In this document: piece by piece, positions 1-7,943 of the stretch
Layout: each line of letters begins with the position of its first letter
Position numbering within the stretch: position 1 is the first letter of the stretch
NCBI GenBank assembly: GCA_964621445.1
Contig: CAZUNO010000017.1
Location: forward strand, 1 to 62,074
Direction: 5' to 3'
Source: CAZUNO01 sp964621445 [NCBI: Candidatus Hadarchaeota archaeon]
GTDB lineage: Archaea > CAYQAE01 > CAYVLA01
Length of the DNA stretch: 62,074 nucleotides
Made by a program: the position numbers and the translations under genes
Notes under the pieces: generated by a model
What the model saw: the letters and a program-made list of their open reading frames with translations, nothing else
Told to the model about the DNA's origin: nothing
Databases searched by the model: none

Positions 1-71
1 ACCTGGGATACGATATCGAAGAGGTTTTCGATGCCGTGAAAAAGGAGTTGGAGGCAAGGAATAAAGATTAA
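1..71 (+). CDS. C-terminal end of an unidentified protein (5' truncated by window)
   Basis: Reading from base 3, an open frame runs to a TAA at 69-71 and encodes about 22 residues ending in an acidic/basic helix-like tail (VFDAVKKELEARNKD). The other two forward frames give either an early stop or unlikely composition. The start lies outside the window, so no family can be assigned. The stop codon shares the palindrome TTAA with the stop of the convergent gene on the other strand, an arrangement repeated elsewhere in this window, which supports the frame. Confidence 0.55.
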   Translation, partial: LGYDIEEVFDAVKKELEARNKD

Positions 72-1417
72 GCTTCTACAGGGGTTCCATTTTGATCTTT
101 TCGACCTTTCACTGACATTTCTGGACTCCAGGACCAGTTTTCTCTACCTGGTATATCTATATTGAATACTGATCTAGTAAGTCTCTGGTTAGCCATTTTG
201 TCAATCTTGATGTTGATCTCATCCTTTATTCCGGATGAATCGGCGGTGCGTTCTGCATGAATGATTCCATCAAAGAGTTCCTCCAAGGTTGAAATCGCTC
301 CTTCATCCTTGATGTAATAGGGGTTTAAAGAAAAGAGAACCGTATATCCGCTTTTCCTGAAGTCATCGATTATCTCCATTAGATCGAGGTAAATCTTTTC
401 CACCGTCTGGAAAACCAGATAGGTTGGTAAGATATCAACAACTGCTCTCTTTGGATTTTCGATATCCTTTTCCATTCCCCTGGATATGGCGACGCTAACA
501 ACGCTCATTTCTATGGGACTAGTAATTACATTTCCACTCCTTTTGATGGTGTCGACCTCTTCTACTCTGTTTGTATAGCAGTCCACAATGGTCAAATCCC
601 TTGAAAGCTCACCAAATTGTCTTTTGATATTTTCTGGGGGCTGGGCTGAAGTGACATAGAGACAGGAGTGGTTCTTGGATAAACCAGTGCCAATAAAGGA
701 ATTCAATATAAGGTTTCTTTCATCTGAGGGCGGTCCACATATTAGGATAGCTGACTGCTTAGGATAACCTCCGTCCATCATTAAGTCGAGTTGTGATAGT
801 CCTGATGAGACCTTATGGCTGAAAATACCCTTTCCTAATCGATCGAGTAAACCGTACTTGATGAGGATCTCCTTATTTTTATTGATGATTTGTCCAACTC
901 TATTCCTAATAATAAGGTCCGTTTCCTTTTTGCTAGTTCTTCCGGCAATGGAGACGCTTTCCTTTACCAGAAAATCAACGAGATCGACAAAGCCTTGTTT
1001 TGTAGACTCGGAAACCTGAAAAATTGGCACAACACGATGGTCTATGTGAAAACTTCCATCATTTTTTTGCTCTAGGTAATTGAAGAGCTCCTCCTTCTCG
1101 GAAATTTCGGAGATTTTTTGGTTTATTTTGCGGGAGCCCTGTACAGCAACGACAGGCCTGGCAAGTTCTTGAATCATTTGTCCTAACACGCCCAAAAGCC
1201 TGTATGAGTCTGATGGCATAGGCAAACCCAATTCGAATTCTGCAGTGCTTGATATTTTCTCCATCCTTCTCGTGAAAATTTCGGACCATAAAATCAAAGG
1301 AGGAAAGACTAGTGATAGAACTAGGTAGAATTTAGCTCCTACATCAACTGAAAAGGTACTTTGTAACATGTAATACAGAAGACCGAATGAAAGGATTCCC
1401 GAAAGGTTAATTGGCAC
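68..1417 (-). CDS. membrane-anchored KaiC/RecA-like protein with degenerate Walker A
   Basis: The 449-residue frame has two hydrophobic segments near the N terminus (about residues 7-22 and 29-45), a middle region of about 150 residues without a recognised fold, and from about residue 204 a KaiC-like domain. The domain begins with the usual SSGLxxLD entry, but where the family has GxxGxGKT it has GPPSDERN (228-235), so the P-loop Lys and Thr are absent and ATP hydrolysis is doubtful. The annotated start is GTG. The frame stays open upstream to about 1555 and encodes a further hydrophobic segment after an AAGGAGGGG Shine-Dalgarno-like sequence, but no ATG/GTG/TTG occurs there, so the true start is uncertain. 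It lies directly downstream of a small membrane protein gene. Function unknown; a signalling or scaffold relative of the nearby active KaiC-like ATPases is inference. Confidence 0.75.
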   Translation of the reverse strand: MPINLSGILSFGLLYYMLQSTFSVDVGAKFYLVLSLVFPPLILWSEIFTRRMEKISSTAEFELGLPMPSDSYRLLGVLGQMIQELARPVVAVQGSRKINQKISEISEKEELFNYLEQKNDGSFHIDHRVVPIFQVSESTKQGFVDLVDFLVKESVSIAGRTSKKETDLIIRNRVGQIINKNKEILIKYGLLDRLGKGIFSHKVSSGLSQLDLMMDGGYPKQSAILICGPPSDERNLILNSFIGTGLSKNHSCLYVTSAQPPENIKRQFGELSRDLTIVDCYTNRVEEVDTIKRSGNVITSPIEMSVVSVAISRGMEKDIENPKRAVVDILPTYLVFQTVEKIYLDLMEIIDDFRKSGYTVLFSLNPYYIKDEGAISTLEELFDGIIHAERTADSSGIKDEINIKIDKMANQRLTRSVFNIDIPGRENWSWSPEMSVKGRKDQNGTPVEA

Positions 1418-1521
1418 GTGAAGAAGATGGAGTCTATTATTTGTCTTCTTCCAAACAGTAAGGGCCTGGATTATGCCGGCCGAGCATACAATAGCAGTTC
1501 CAGCACCTAGGATTAGAGGGG

Positions 1522-1905
1522 CTATTTGGATTTTATTCCCCTCCTTGAAATGTATCTAAATAAAAGAGAGGAAGACCCAATTAGAAAAACAATTCCAGAA
1601 AGGAGCAGTATTGAGCCCGCATAGACCGAAGTAAGGTTTGGTTGAATAAAACCCCAGCAAGTCAATATATTACCAAAAGCCAAAATGCAAAGACCTATAC
1701 TGTAACCATTTCTTATTTTTGGCAGTCCTCCCATCATGGCATCATTCTTTCTATACAAGACAACCGAATAGAAAGGGCTTATTGTTGCGATTCCTGCCAA
1801 TATTACAAGGGGAATTTCTGGGCTGCCTAGAAATAGCCAAGTGAAACAAGCGCCTAAGATTCCCAATATGATTAAGCCGGGGGCCTTAATTATAGATAAA
1901 TCCAA
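1522..1905 (-). CDS. small four-helix membrane protein, unknown function
   Basis: This 127-residue protein consists almost entirely of four predicted transmembrane segments (about residues 8-26, 32-50, 67-85 and 92-112) and a short basic tail. I recognise no family motif. The start is a TTG preceded by AAAGGTG; a TATA-like element lies about 60 bases upstream. It probably forms an operon with the downstream KaiC-like membrane protein, since the last codons of this gene contain the only good ribosome-binding sequence (AAGGAGGGG) for an N-terminally extended form of that protein. Membrane partner of the KaiC-like protein is a guess from position only. Confidence 0.65.
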   Translation of the reverse strand: MDLSIIKAPGLIILGILGACFTWLFLGSPEIPLVILAGIATISPFYSVVLYRKNDAMMGGLPKIRNGYSIGLCILAFGNILTCWGFIQPNLTSVYAGSILLLSGIVFLIGSSSLLFRYISRRGIKSK

Positions 1906-1962
1906 ATTTTTGCACCTTTATCAAAGCTTAACAAGATTAATACTATAATAATAGTGATATTT

Positions 1963-1977
1963 TCATATTTATATGTT
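1963..1977 (-). promoter_or_regulatory. TATA-like promoter element for the membrane protein/KaiC-like pair
   Basis: On the minus strand the sequence reads AACATATAAATATGA, a good archaeal TATA box with purine-rich BRE-like bases before it. It is followed by an AT-rich stretch and the TTG start at 1905. The site is predicted by eye only. Confidence 0.4.
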
Positions 1978-2285
1978 TCGATTGCATATTTATTCTTTTG
2001 ATCTCGATTTGGTGCAAAGTATTTGATAGATGGATGTTTAAATAATTACTCGTCTTTAATATCTTCCATAGATTGAAATTCTGGTAAGAATTTGCCTATC
2101 TTGAAGCATAAGAAATGATTAATGGCCAACAAATATCGGATGATAGTTTTGAAAATGAGAAAATGCTGAAAAAAGGGGGAATTGATAAAAAAATGAACAT
2201 TTCCTTCCTTGTATTTATCAGCAATATATGAAATCATGGATATTTTTTGAAAATAATACCATATACAGTATAATTTTTCTTTTCA

Positions 2286-2302
2286 GAAATATTTATATTA
2301 TA
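2286..2302 (+). promoter_or_regulatory. TATA-like promoter element for the UbiA-family gene
   Basis: The sequence AAATATTTATATTATAT lies about 25-40 bases before the ATG at 2327. There is no Shine-Dalgarno sequence, so transcription probably starts at or only a few bases before the start codon. Confidence 0.45.
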
Positions 2303-2326
2303 TCATTTAATTTTAATTAGGGATCT

Positions 2327-3211
2327 ATGGACACCGTTTCGGTGGGTTTTTCATCAACATTGGGGGCGCTATTTTCCCTAGCTCTGGATAGGTTGAGATA
2401 TAGCCATATGTATAGCACAATGGGCTTATTGGGTATACTAATTTCCATGAAAGGTCCCGGATTCGCTATTCTAAAAGTTTTGAATGTGGTTCCCATTACA
2501 ATAGTAACCACTGGTTTGTATATTCTTAATGATGTGTATGATTTGGAAATTGATAGAATTTCTCATCCTGAAAGAGCACTGCCCAGCGGAGATATTTCCC
2601 AGAAGGCGGCTAAGATTGCCTCAAGCGTGCTGATGATTGGGGGAACTGGTACGGCATTTGCCATAAATCCTAATTCTGGAATATTAATCGGAACGATTGC
2701 CATATTTGGTGTTTTGTATTCCGTTCCCCCGATTAGATTAAGGCGATTCCCAGTTGTGCCTAGTATGATTATAGGGTTTTTCGTTTTCCTCTCTTTCCTT
2801 GCGGGATATACTTCTCTAGGGGCCCCCATCGAAGCAGAAATCATTCTTGGGGGCATGTTGCTGTGGGCTATGTTCATTGGGTGTAGTTTGGCTAAGGATT
2901 TGGGAGATGTTCAGGGTGATAAAAGTGCGGGAGTTAATACATTGCCAACTCTGCTTGGTTTTGACAAAGGATTCAGAATAACTTCGATAATGGTCTATAG
3001 CGCCTTTGCATTTCCAATTATCTTAATTTTTGTATTGGATTTGCCACTTTTCTTTATACCATTAATTGCATTCCTGTTACTCGTGGAAATATTCGTTTTG
3101 GAAAGATTTCGAAATACTAGAGGCGAACCAGAATCGGATAGATGGTATGGGTTAGCATTCGCTCAATTTGTTCTCGTTCAGATATCCTTAATTTTTGCTG
3201 CTTTAGTATAG
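2327..3211 (+). CDS. UbiA-family prenyltransferase
   Basis: The 294-residue protein is an integral membrane prenyltransferase of the UbiA family, with about eight to nine hydrophobic helices. Both prenyl-diphosphate/Mg-binding aspartate motifs are present: NDVYDLEIDR near residue 68 and KDLGDVQGDK near residue 189. Enzymes of this family attach a polyprenyl chain to an aromatic or glycerophosphate acceptor in the membrane. A second UbiA protein at 26432-27301 sits beside GGGP synthase and is the better DGGGP synthase candidate, so this copy may use another acceptor such as a quinone or chlorin-like head group. The acceptor cannot be read from sequence. Its AT content is higher than the regions to its right. 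Confidence 0.85.
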   Translation: MDTVSVGFSSTLGALFSLALDRLRYSHMYSTMGLLGILISMKGPGFAILKVLNVVPITIVTTGLYILNDVYDLEIDRISHPERALPSGDISQKAAKIASSVLMIGGTGTAFAINPNSGILIGTIAIFGVLYSVPPIRLRRFPVVPSMIIGFFVFLSFLAGYTSLGAPIEAEIILGGMLLWAMFIGCSLAKDLGDVQGDKSAGVNTLPTLLGFDKGFRITSIMVYSAFAFPIILIFVLDLPLFFIPLIAFLLLVEIFVLERFRNTRGEPESDRWYGLAFAQFVLVQISLIFAALV

Positions 3212-3224
3212 ATAAGATCGAATT

Positions 3225-3686
3225 TCATACGGCCCTTCTTATCCCCTTCCCCTTAGCAACCTCGTCGAAAACCTCGAATTCGGCCTTCTTAACCCCAGAC
3301 CTGGATTCCATCTCCGAGACGAAGTCCTGCAGATCGCTCATGGACTTGAAAACGCAAATCAGGGCCATCTCCCCGTCAATTATACCCACGAATTGAACCG
3401 TGGGCATGTCCCCAAGGGCCTCCGAGAGCTCGTCAATCATCTTACTCTCCATATCATCGACCAGGAACTCCTCTATCTCAAGCCTAATCAGGGAGAACAC
3501 CTGGTATCCCAACACGTCGGGGTCGAACAGGGTCGTGAACTGGCCTATTATCCCCTCGTCCATCATCTTCTCGATCCTGAACTTGATCGTGGTGACCGGA
3601 ATGTCAAGCTCCTTGCTAATGTCCGTTAAACTAATTCGGGCATCCCTATCCAAACATTTCAAAATCCTTTCGTCCCGCTCGTCCAT
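3225..3686 (-). CDS. Lrp/AsnC-family transcriptional regulator
   Basis: This protein of about 153 residues has an N-terminal winged helix-turn-helix starting at MDERDERILKCL, with ISLTDISKELDIPVTTIKFRI as the recognition region, followed by an AsnC/RAM effector domain (roughly residues 65-150). Lrp proteins form octamers and respond to amino acids or related small molecules. An upstream ATG at 3707 would add seven residues, but the ATG at 3686 is preceded by AAGGGTG at good spacing and matches typical family N termini, so I chose it. It is divergent from the KaiC-like operon at 3810, separated by about 120 bases with TATA boxes in both directions and a small inverted repeat. It may regulate that operon and itself. 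Confidence 0.9.
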   Translation of the reverse strand: MDERDERILKCLDRDARISLTDISKELDIPVTTIKFRIEKMMDEGIIGQFTTLFDPDVLGYQVFSLIRLEIEEFLVDDMESKMIDELSEALGDMPTVQFVGIIDGEMALICVFKSMSDLQDFVSEMESRSGVKKAEFEVFDEVAKGKGIRRAV

Positions 3687-3718
3687 GCACATCACACCCT
3701 TCAACATATTGTCTCAAA

Positions 3719-3769
3719 TTCATATATTACTAACGGATGTTAAAGATTATGCAATGCAATTTATAAATA
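3719..3769. promoter_or_regulatory. divergent promoter region with inverted repeat
   Basis: A minus-strand TATA-like TAATATATG (3721-3729) precedes the Lrp-type gene, and a plus-strand TTTATAAATA (3760-3769) lies about 45 bases before the KaiC-like ATG at 3810. Between them TAACGGATGTTA (3731-3742) is an inverted repeat of TAAC/GTTA. An Lrp-family operator here would allow autoregulation and control of the ATPase operon, but that is inference from position. Confidence 0.4.
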
Positions 3770-3809
3770 CTGTGGCCCAACTGGGTTTGGATCTTCGGAG
3801 GACGTAAAA

Positions 3810-4529
3810 ATGGAGATAGAAAGGATTGAAACGGGGATCAAGGAGTTGGATGACCTTATAGAGGGAGGATTTCCCTCCAACTCCTCCGTTCTGGTAAGTG
3901 GTCCCTCAGGCACCGGAAAGACGATTTTTTGTATTCAATACCTTATGCATGGAGCTGAAAAAGGCGACAAATGCCTCTATGTGGCACTCGAGGAACGGCC
4001 CAGGGACGTGAGAAGGGAGATGACCCGTTTCGGATGGGATCTCTCCAAGGCCGAGGAGGAGGGCAACCTGTTCATGCTGGACGTGGCCAACCCCCGTGCC
4101 AGATTGCCTAGCAGGGAGAAATACTCCATCCAGACCGAGTTCACCGTGGAGACCTTTGCCAACAAGATTTACGAGATGATAACCGAGAACGATATCAAAA
4201 GGGTAGTCATCGATTCCCTGCCCGCCCTGACCTTCCATTTCGGGGATTTCGGGGAGATAAGGAACGCCATTCACGAGATAAACAACCTGCTATTAGAACT
4301 GGAGTGCACGGTGATCCTGGTCAGCGAGACCACCGACTTCAACAAGGGCGTGAGCCGATTCGGGGTGGAGGAGTTCGTGGCCAGCGGAGTCATAGTCATG
4401 ACCTACGCCGAGACCGGGTCCAAGATGACCAAGAACCTGATGGTGCTCAAGATGAGGGGCACCAAGCATGCGGTCAACAAGTACCCGTACCAGATTGGGG
4501 AAGATGGCATAGAGCTTCAGATAGTCTGA
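3810..4529 (+). CDS. single-domain KaiC/RadA-like ATPase
   Basis: The 239-residue protein is one complete RecA/KaiC-like domain. Walker A is GPSGTGKT at residues 31-38, the paired acidic residues LEERP follow at about 66-70, and a Walker B-like strand RVVIDSLP lies near 131-138. Related archaeal KaiC-like and ArlH proteins bind ATP and act as switches or motor regulators in the cytoplasm or at membranes. The gene starts with a good ribosome-binding site (CGGAGGA) and is followed after nine bases by the thioredoxin-like/KaiC fusion, so the two are probably co-transcribed. The exact partner or output is unknown. Confidence 0.9.
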   Translation: MEIERIETGIKELDDLIEGGFPSNSSVLVSGPSGTGKTIFCIQYLMHGAEKGDKCLYVALEERPRDVRREMTRFGWDLSKAEEEGNLFMLDVANPRARLPSREKYSIQTEFTVETFANKIYEMITENDIKRVVIDSLPALTFHFGDFGEIRNAIHEINNLLLELECTVILVSETTDFNKGVSRFGVEEFVASGVIVMTYAETGSKMTKNLMVLKMRGTKHAVNKYPYQIGEDGIELQIV

Positions 4530-4538
4530 TGGGGAGTC

Positions 4539-5492
4539 ATGACCAAGATATACCTGTTCAGGGCCGATGTTGCCGCTTACTGCGACGATGCCGAGGTCCT
4601 GTTGCAGGAGATCAAAGAGGAATACCCGGAGAAGATATCTCTCCAGATCTTCGATGTAGAGAGGGACCAGCGTATAGCCAGGAAGTTTGGGGTTACCAAG
4701 GTCCCCACCCTGATCATCGATGAATCGCTACGGTTCACCAAGGTCCCCACCAGGGACGAGATTCTACACGTCATCAACGTAAAGCGGAAAAGGATACCCA
4801 CGGGCATAGGGTTCGTGGACGCCATGACCAGGGGAGGGCTGTGTCGCGGGGACAGCGTTCTGGTAGAGGGGGATGTTGGAGCCGGGAAAACCAGTTTCTG
4901 TGTCCAGGTAGCCGCCAAGGCGGTAAAGGAGGGCATGAACGCGGTCTACATCTGCACCAACGAAACCCCGGACGAGATAAGGGAGAAACTAGCCACCATC
5001 GAGGACGCCCACACGGCGGTAAAGGTGCGCATGGTTGACCTCTATTCCTGGAGGTTAGGCGAGATATACGCCGGAAAGGAGGAGTACGCCACCGAAAACA
5101 TAACCGACCTGGCCAAGCTCCTGGCGGTGATAAACAAGGCCATAAAGGAGGAGGAGCCGGGAAACTGCGTCCTGTTCCTGGACTCGGTATCCGAGCTGCT
5201 TCTGCACAACGAGCTCGAGGACGTGGTCTACTTCTGCGAGAGGCTATCGGCCAGGCTCAAGACCAACAGGACCACCGGGGTCTACATCCTGGAGGACATA
5301 CACCCCTCCGAGTATCGGGAGACCATGCGCTTCCTGGCCAACGAGATATACGAGCTCAGGCTGGAAAGGCAGGACGAGCTGCGAAGGAAATTCAGGGTCT
5401 ACAAGACCAGGCTCGGCGACCACGCCAAACACTGGGTCCTCTACCAGATAACGGGCAGGGGCCTGGTCACCGAGGAGCCCTTCCGTCGTTAG
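4539..5492 (+). CDS. thioredoxin-like domain fused to a KaiC/RecA-like ATPase
   Basis: Residues 1-80 resemble a thioredoxin/glutaredoxin fold: a first strand (KIYLFRA), a single cysteine where the CxxC would lie (AAYCDDAEVLL, Cys15), and a cis-proline segment VTKVPTLII at about 52-60. From about residue 85 a KaiC-like domain starts with IPTGIGFVDAMTRGG and Walker A GDVGAGKT (111-118), with a Walker B-like VLFLDSVSEL near 208-217. The second redox cysteine is missing, so disulfide reductase activity is unlikely; the domain may sense or bind a partner. It lies nine bases after the preceding KaiC-like gene. I know of no named protein with this architecture, and the function is not established. 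Confidence 0.85.
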   Translation: MTKIYLFRADVAAYCDDAEVLLQEIKEEYPEKISLQIFDVERDQRIARKFGVTKVPTLIIDESLRFTKVPTRDEILHVINVKRKRIPTGIGFVDAMTRGGLCRGDSVLVEGDVGAGKTSFCVQVAAKAVKEGMNAVYICTNETPDEIREKLATIEDAHTAVKVRMVDLYSWRLGEIYAGKEEYATENITDLAKLLAVINKAIKEEEPGNCVLFLDSVSELLLHNELEDVVYFCERLSARLKTNRTTGVYILEDIHPSEYRETMRFLANEIYELRLERQDELRRKFRVYKTRLGDHAKHWVLYQITGRGLVTEEPFRR

Positions 5493-5661
5493 GACAAAGA
5501 AATTAAGGACCTAGGCATAGATTTATTTGAGAAACTCGCATTGAGTTGCCCTTCAGCAGTGGGATTTTCTGATTTAAGGTGCGAAAGAGTTATTAACATC
5601 GCATATTTCTTTGCTATTAGATAACTTTTCACCGATTAACCCGATAGCCTGGTGAAACCTT

Positions 5662-6387
5662 ATGGAAAGAGTGAAGACCGGCATACCAGCACTGGACGAG
5701 ATCCTCGGAGGAGGGTTTCCCAGAAGCAGTACCATACTCATATCAGGCGACTCGGGCACCGGAAAGACCATCTTCTGCATGCAATACCTATACCATGGTG
5801 CCACCCAGGAGGACGAGCCGGGAGTGATGGTAACCTTCGAGGAGAGACCGGACGATCTCAGGCGGGAATGTAAGCAGTTCGGCTGGGACCTGGAGCCCCT
5901 GGAGGAACAGGGAAAGCTGGCCATCGTGGATGTCACCTCAACCCGGTCCGGTGCCCCCAGCCGCGAGCGTTACGTGGCTCCCAAAGATATGGGCGTGGAG
6001 TCCCTAATCACCACCGTTTACCAGATCGGGAAGGAGATCGACGCGGAGAGGGTGGGAATAGACTCCATACCGGCCCTGGGGCTGATGTACGAGGACAGGG
6101 GCGAGCTTCGTCGAAATCTGTTCAAGCTCTCCAACCTTCTGCTAGAGATGGGGGTCACCGCCCTGATGACCACCGAGAAGCCCATGGGTAACTACCTTGG
6201 AACCTATGGTTTTGAGGAGTATCTAACCCGAGGAGTGATCGCCCTCTCCATGGAGGAGCAGAACGGCAAGCTGAGGCGCAGCCTTCTAGTGCGAAAGATG
6301 CGGGAGACAAGCCACTCCATGTCCAGGTATCCCTTCGATATCACCGGGAAGGGCATAGAGATAACCCCCTCCGGAAGCCTGGTTTGA
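5662..6387 (+). CDS. single-domain KaiC/RadA-like ATPase, second copy
   Basis: This 241-residue protein is a complete KaiC-like domain with Walker A GDSGTGKT (29-36), the FEERP acidic pair near residue 66, and a strand RVGIDSIPAL in the Walker B position. It resembles the 3810-4529 protein along its whole length, including FGWDL and the terminal region, and the two look like duplicated paralogues. It is separated from the fusion gene by 169 bases with AT-rich sequence, so it could have its own promoter. The two paralogues and the fusion may assemble together, as KaiC-family proteins form hexamers; this is inference. Confidence 0.9.
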   Translation: MERVKTGIPALDEILGGGFPRSSTILISGDSGTGKTIFCMQYLYHGATQEDEPGVMVTFEERPDDLRRECKQFGWDLEPLEEQGKLAIVDVTSTRSGAPSRERYVAPKDMGVESLITTVYQIGKEIDAERVGIDSIPALGLMYEDRGELRRNLFKLSNLLLEMGVTALMTTEKPMGNYLGTYGFEEYLTRGVIALSMEEQNGKLRRSLLVRKMRETSHSMSRYPFDITGKGIEITPSGSLV

Positions 6388-6393
6388 TTTCAA

Positions 6394-6420
6394 AAGGTTC
6401 CGAAACCTTCCCTTTGGGAA
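6394..6420 (+). terminator. pair of short inverted repeats downstream of the second KaiC-like gene
   Basis: AAGGTT-CCGA-AACCTT (6394-6409) and TTCCC-TTT-GGGAA (6408-6420) can form two small hairpins just after the stop codon at 6387. They could mark a 3' end, but no long U tract follows and archaeal terminators often need only U runs. Confidence 0.25.
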
Positions 6421-6464
6421 AAATGGAAGAACACGGTTGCGGATCTAACCACTGAGCCGATAAC

Positions 6465-7184
6465 ATGAGGATGCCAAGAACCGGAATTTTATTTGCCATC
6501 GCACCCCTTTCCCTGGCATTGGACCTCCTGACGGCGTCCTGGAACCGTGCCTATGACCTGGTCGGCCACCTACCCCTGGTGGACGGTTTGGCCAGGAGCT
6601 GGATGGACTGGACCGCCGGACTGGTTACCGGGGTTGGCAAGACCAACCTACTTCTCGCCTACGGGGCCACCGTAGCGATTTTCGGCGTTACGGGCTACGT
6701 CTCGCTGAAGAAAAACCTACAAGAGGGCCATAGGAAAAAGGCCAGTGCGCATAGCAGTAAATCCCGGGATCCAGAGCCCGAGCCGGGAGGTCTAGGCGAG
6801 ATACTTGAGGGGGCTCGATTCCCCATTTCCAGCCGAAAACAGATGCTGGCGGCCCTTTCGGGCAAGAAGAGGAAGATATCGACCGATTTGGGCCCACTGC
6901 CCGCGGTGGAGATCGCGGACCGGTGCTTCTCTAGGTCTGATAGTTTCTCGAACCGGGAGCAGGTGATCCGGGCCCTGGCCACCTCAACCTGGAAGGGAGT
7001 GATCATGGACTCCATTCAGATGATGCCCTTCCCGGTAGAGGAGGATAGGGAGCTGCGAAGAAGGCTCAAGGGCAGGTTCATAAACGGACGACCCGCCGAG
7101 GAGCTGGTTGACGGTCTGGATTACCCCATTTCAAACCCCTCCCAACTCCTGATCGCCATGTCATCAGTGATGGAAGAGAAGTAA
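6465..7184 (+). CDS. membrane protein with three C-terminal short repeats, unknown function
   Basis: The 239-residue protein has hydrophobic segments at about residues 7-22 and 62-80 and then a soluble basic/acidic linker. The C-terminal part contains three related copies of a short motif: FPISSRKQMLAALSG near 121-135, FSNREQVIRALATS near 160-173 and YPISNPSQLLIAMSS near 220-234. The motif recalls small helical modules found in archaeal regulatory proteins, but I cannot name it. The protein follows the second KaiC-like gene by 77 bases on the same strand and could be a membrane partner of these ATPases. That role is inferred only from position. Confidence 0.65.
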   Translation: MRMPRTGILFAIAPLSLALDLLTASWNRAYDLVGHLPLVDGLARSWMDWTAGLVTGVGKTNLLLAYGATVAIFGVTGYVSLKKNLQEGHRKKASAHSSKSRDPEPEPGGLGEILEGARFPISSRKQMLAALSGKKRKISTDLGPLPAVEIADRCFSRSDSFSNREQVIRALATSTWKGVIMDSIQMMPFPVEEDRELRRRLKGRFINGRPAEELVDGLDYPISNPSQLLIAMSSVMEEK

Positions 7185-7264
7185 TTCATTTGTATAAACC
7201 GGTTTAGATCCCGGCGAAGGTCATTCACTCGCTATTGAAATCTTGAATCTGAATCTCGACCAAC

Positions 7265-7277
7265 TTTTTTAATATAC
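7265..7277 (+). promoter_or_regulatory. TATA-like element before the helical repeat gene
   Basis: TTTTTTAATATAC lies about 30-40 bases upstream of the TTG start at 7308, a normal archaeal distance for a promoter giving a very short leader. Confidence 0.4.
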
Positions 7278-7307
7278 GAAGTACCAGCTTCCACTCGGGA
7301 AAACTAG

Positions 7308-7859
7308 TTGTCATTTCTGAGAAGAGGAAAAGATGAGGAGGAACAGGAGAACGAGCGCCGGGAAGGGACTGTCGGAGCCCGTCTTCTGGATCCCGTGGAT
7401 GCGGAATACGCAGACATCATGCTGGAGCTTGGCGAGAAGGACAGGGTAATGGACATAGTTGATCATGCCTATCGCCGAAAATCGGAGAGGGGCGAGTCCC
7501 TTTTCTCTCCCCAGGAGCATCAGCACGTGGAGGACCTCATAGAGAGGGGGGATCATGAGAAGGCCCTCAGCATGGTTGAGGACGCGTACAAATCCAGGGC
7601 CAAGGAGGAGAGGAAGCTACTTTCGGATATAGATAGGGAGTACGTGGACCTCCTAATGGCCATGGGGGAGACGGATAAGGCAAAAAGATTTGTACAGGAT
7701 ATCTATTCCCGGAGAAAAACCAGGAAGAGGGACCACCTCCTTTCCACCGCGGAACGGGAATACGTGGAGTTCCTGATAAAGCTCGGGGAGACCGAGAGGG
7801 CCCGACTCACCGTTGAAGCCGCCTACGAGGAGACGGTGGGCTCCCGGGCAGATGAGTGA
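7308..7859 (+). CDS. four-repeat alpha-helical (TPR-like) protein
   Basis: After an acidic/basic N-terminal tail of about 25 residues, the 183-residue protein consists of four tandem repeats of about 38-40 residues. Each begins LL/LF-S/D-P, carries a central YxDxLxxLGExDKA-like helix and ends with VxxAY followed by basic residues. The repeats start near residues 26, 65, 104 and 144. The pattern of two amphipathic helices per repeat resembles TPR or related solenoid folds used for protein binding. There is no signal peptide. The start is TTG with a TATA-like element before it. It lies between the KaiC-like genes and a PAC2/Hsp20 pair, which suggests an adaptor role; this is inference. Confidence 0.7.
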   Translation: MSFLRRGKDEEEQENERREGTVGARLLDPVDAEYADIMLELGEKDRVMDIVDHAYRRKSERGESLFSPQEHQHVEDLIERGDHEKALSMVEDAYKSRAKEERKLLSDIDREYVDLLMAMGETDKAKRFVQDIYSRRKTRKRDHLLSTAEREYVEFLIKLGETERARLTVEAAYEETVGSRADE

Positions 7860-7943
7860 GGCGTCTTGTGCTAACTGGCAGAACCATGCCGGCTAACCCT
7901 ATCTATTTAAGGCATTTCCGGCCACGGTTTAAACGGTGTCTTA

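Larger units (their letters stand above)
1906..2326. other. AT-rich intergenic region without a convincing gene
   Basis: This 420-base stretch is clearly richer in A and T than the genes around it. A 63-codon minus-strand frame at 2046-2237 lacks a good ribosome-binding site and has no family resemblance, so I do not call it. The region holds divergent TATA-like elements at both ends, serving the minus-strand membrane protein gene and the plus-strand prenyltransferase. I see no tRNA, repeat array or clear small RNA. Confidence 0.5.

Noticed and set aside
2150-2200. C/D box sRNA-like motifs (GATGATA and CTGA)
   Set aside because: The C box does not match the consensus, there are no C'/D' boxes at proper spacing, and the region is AT-rich enough for chance matches.
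2046-2237. A 63-codon minus-strand frame in the AT-rich spacer
   Set aside because: No ribosome-binding site, no promoter at the right distance and no family resemblance; chance frames are common in AT-rich DNA in this size range.
4304-4723. A 139-codon frame overlapping the KaiC-like and fusion genes
   Set aside because: It is an alternative-frame shadow with composition typical of GC-rich off-frame reading and spans the junction of two clear genes.
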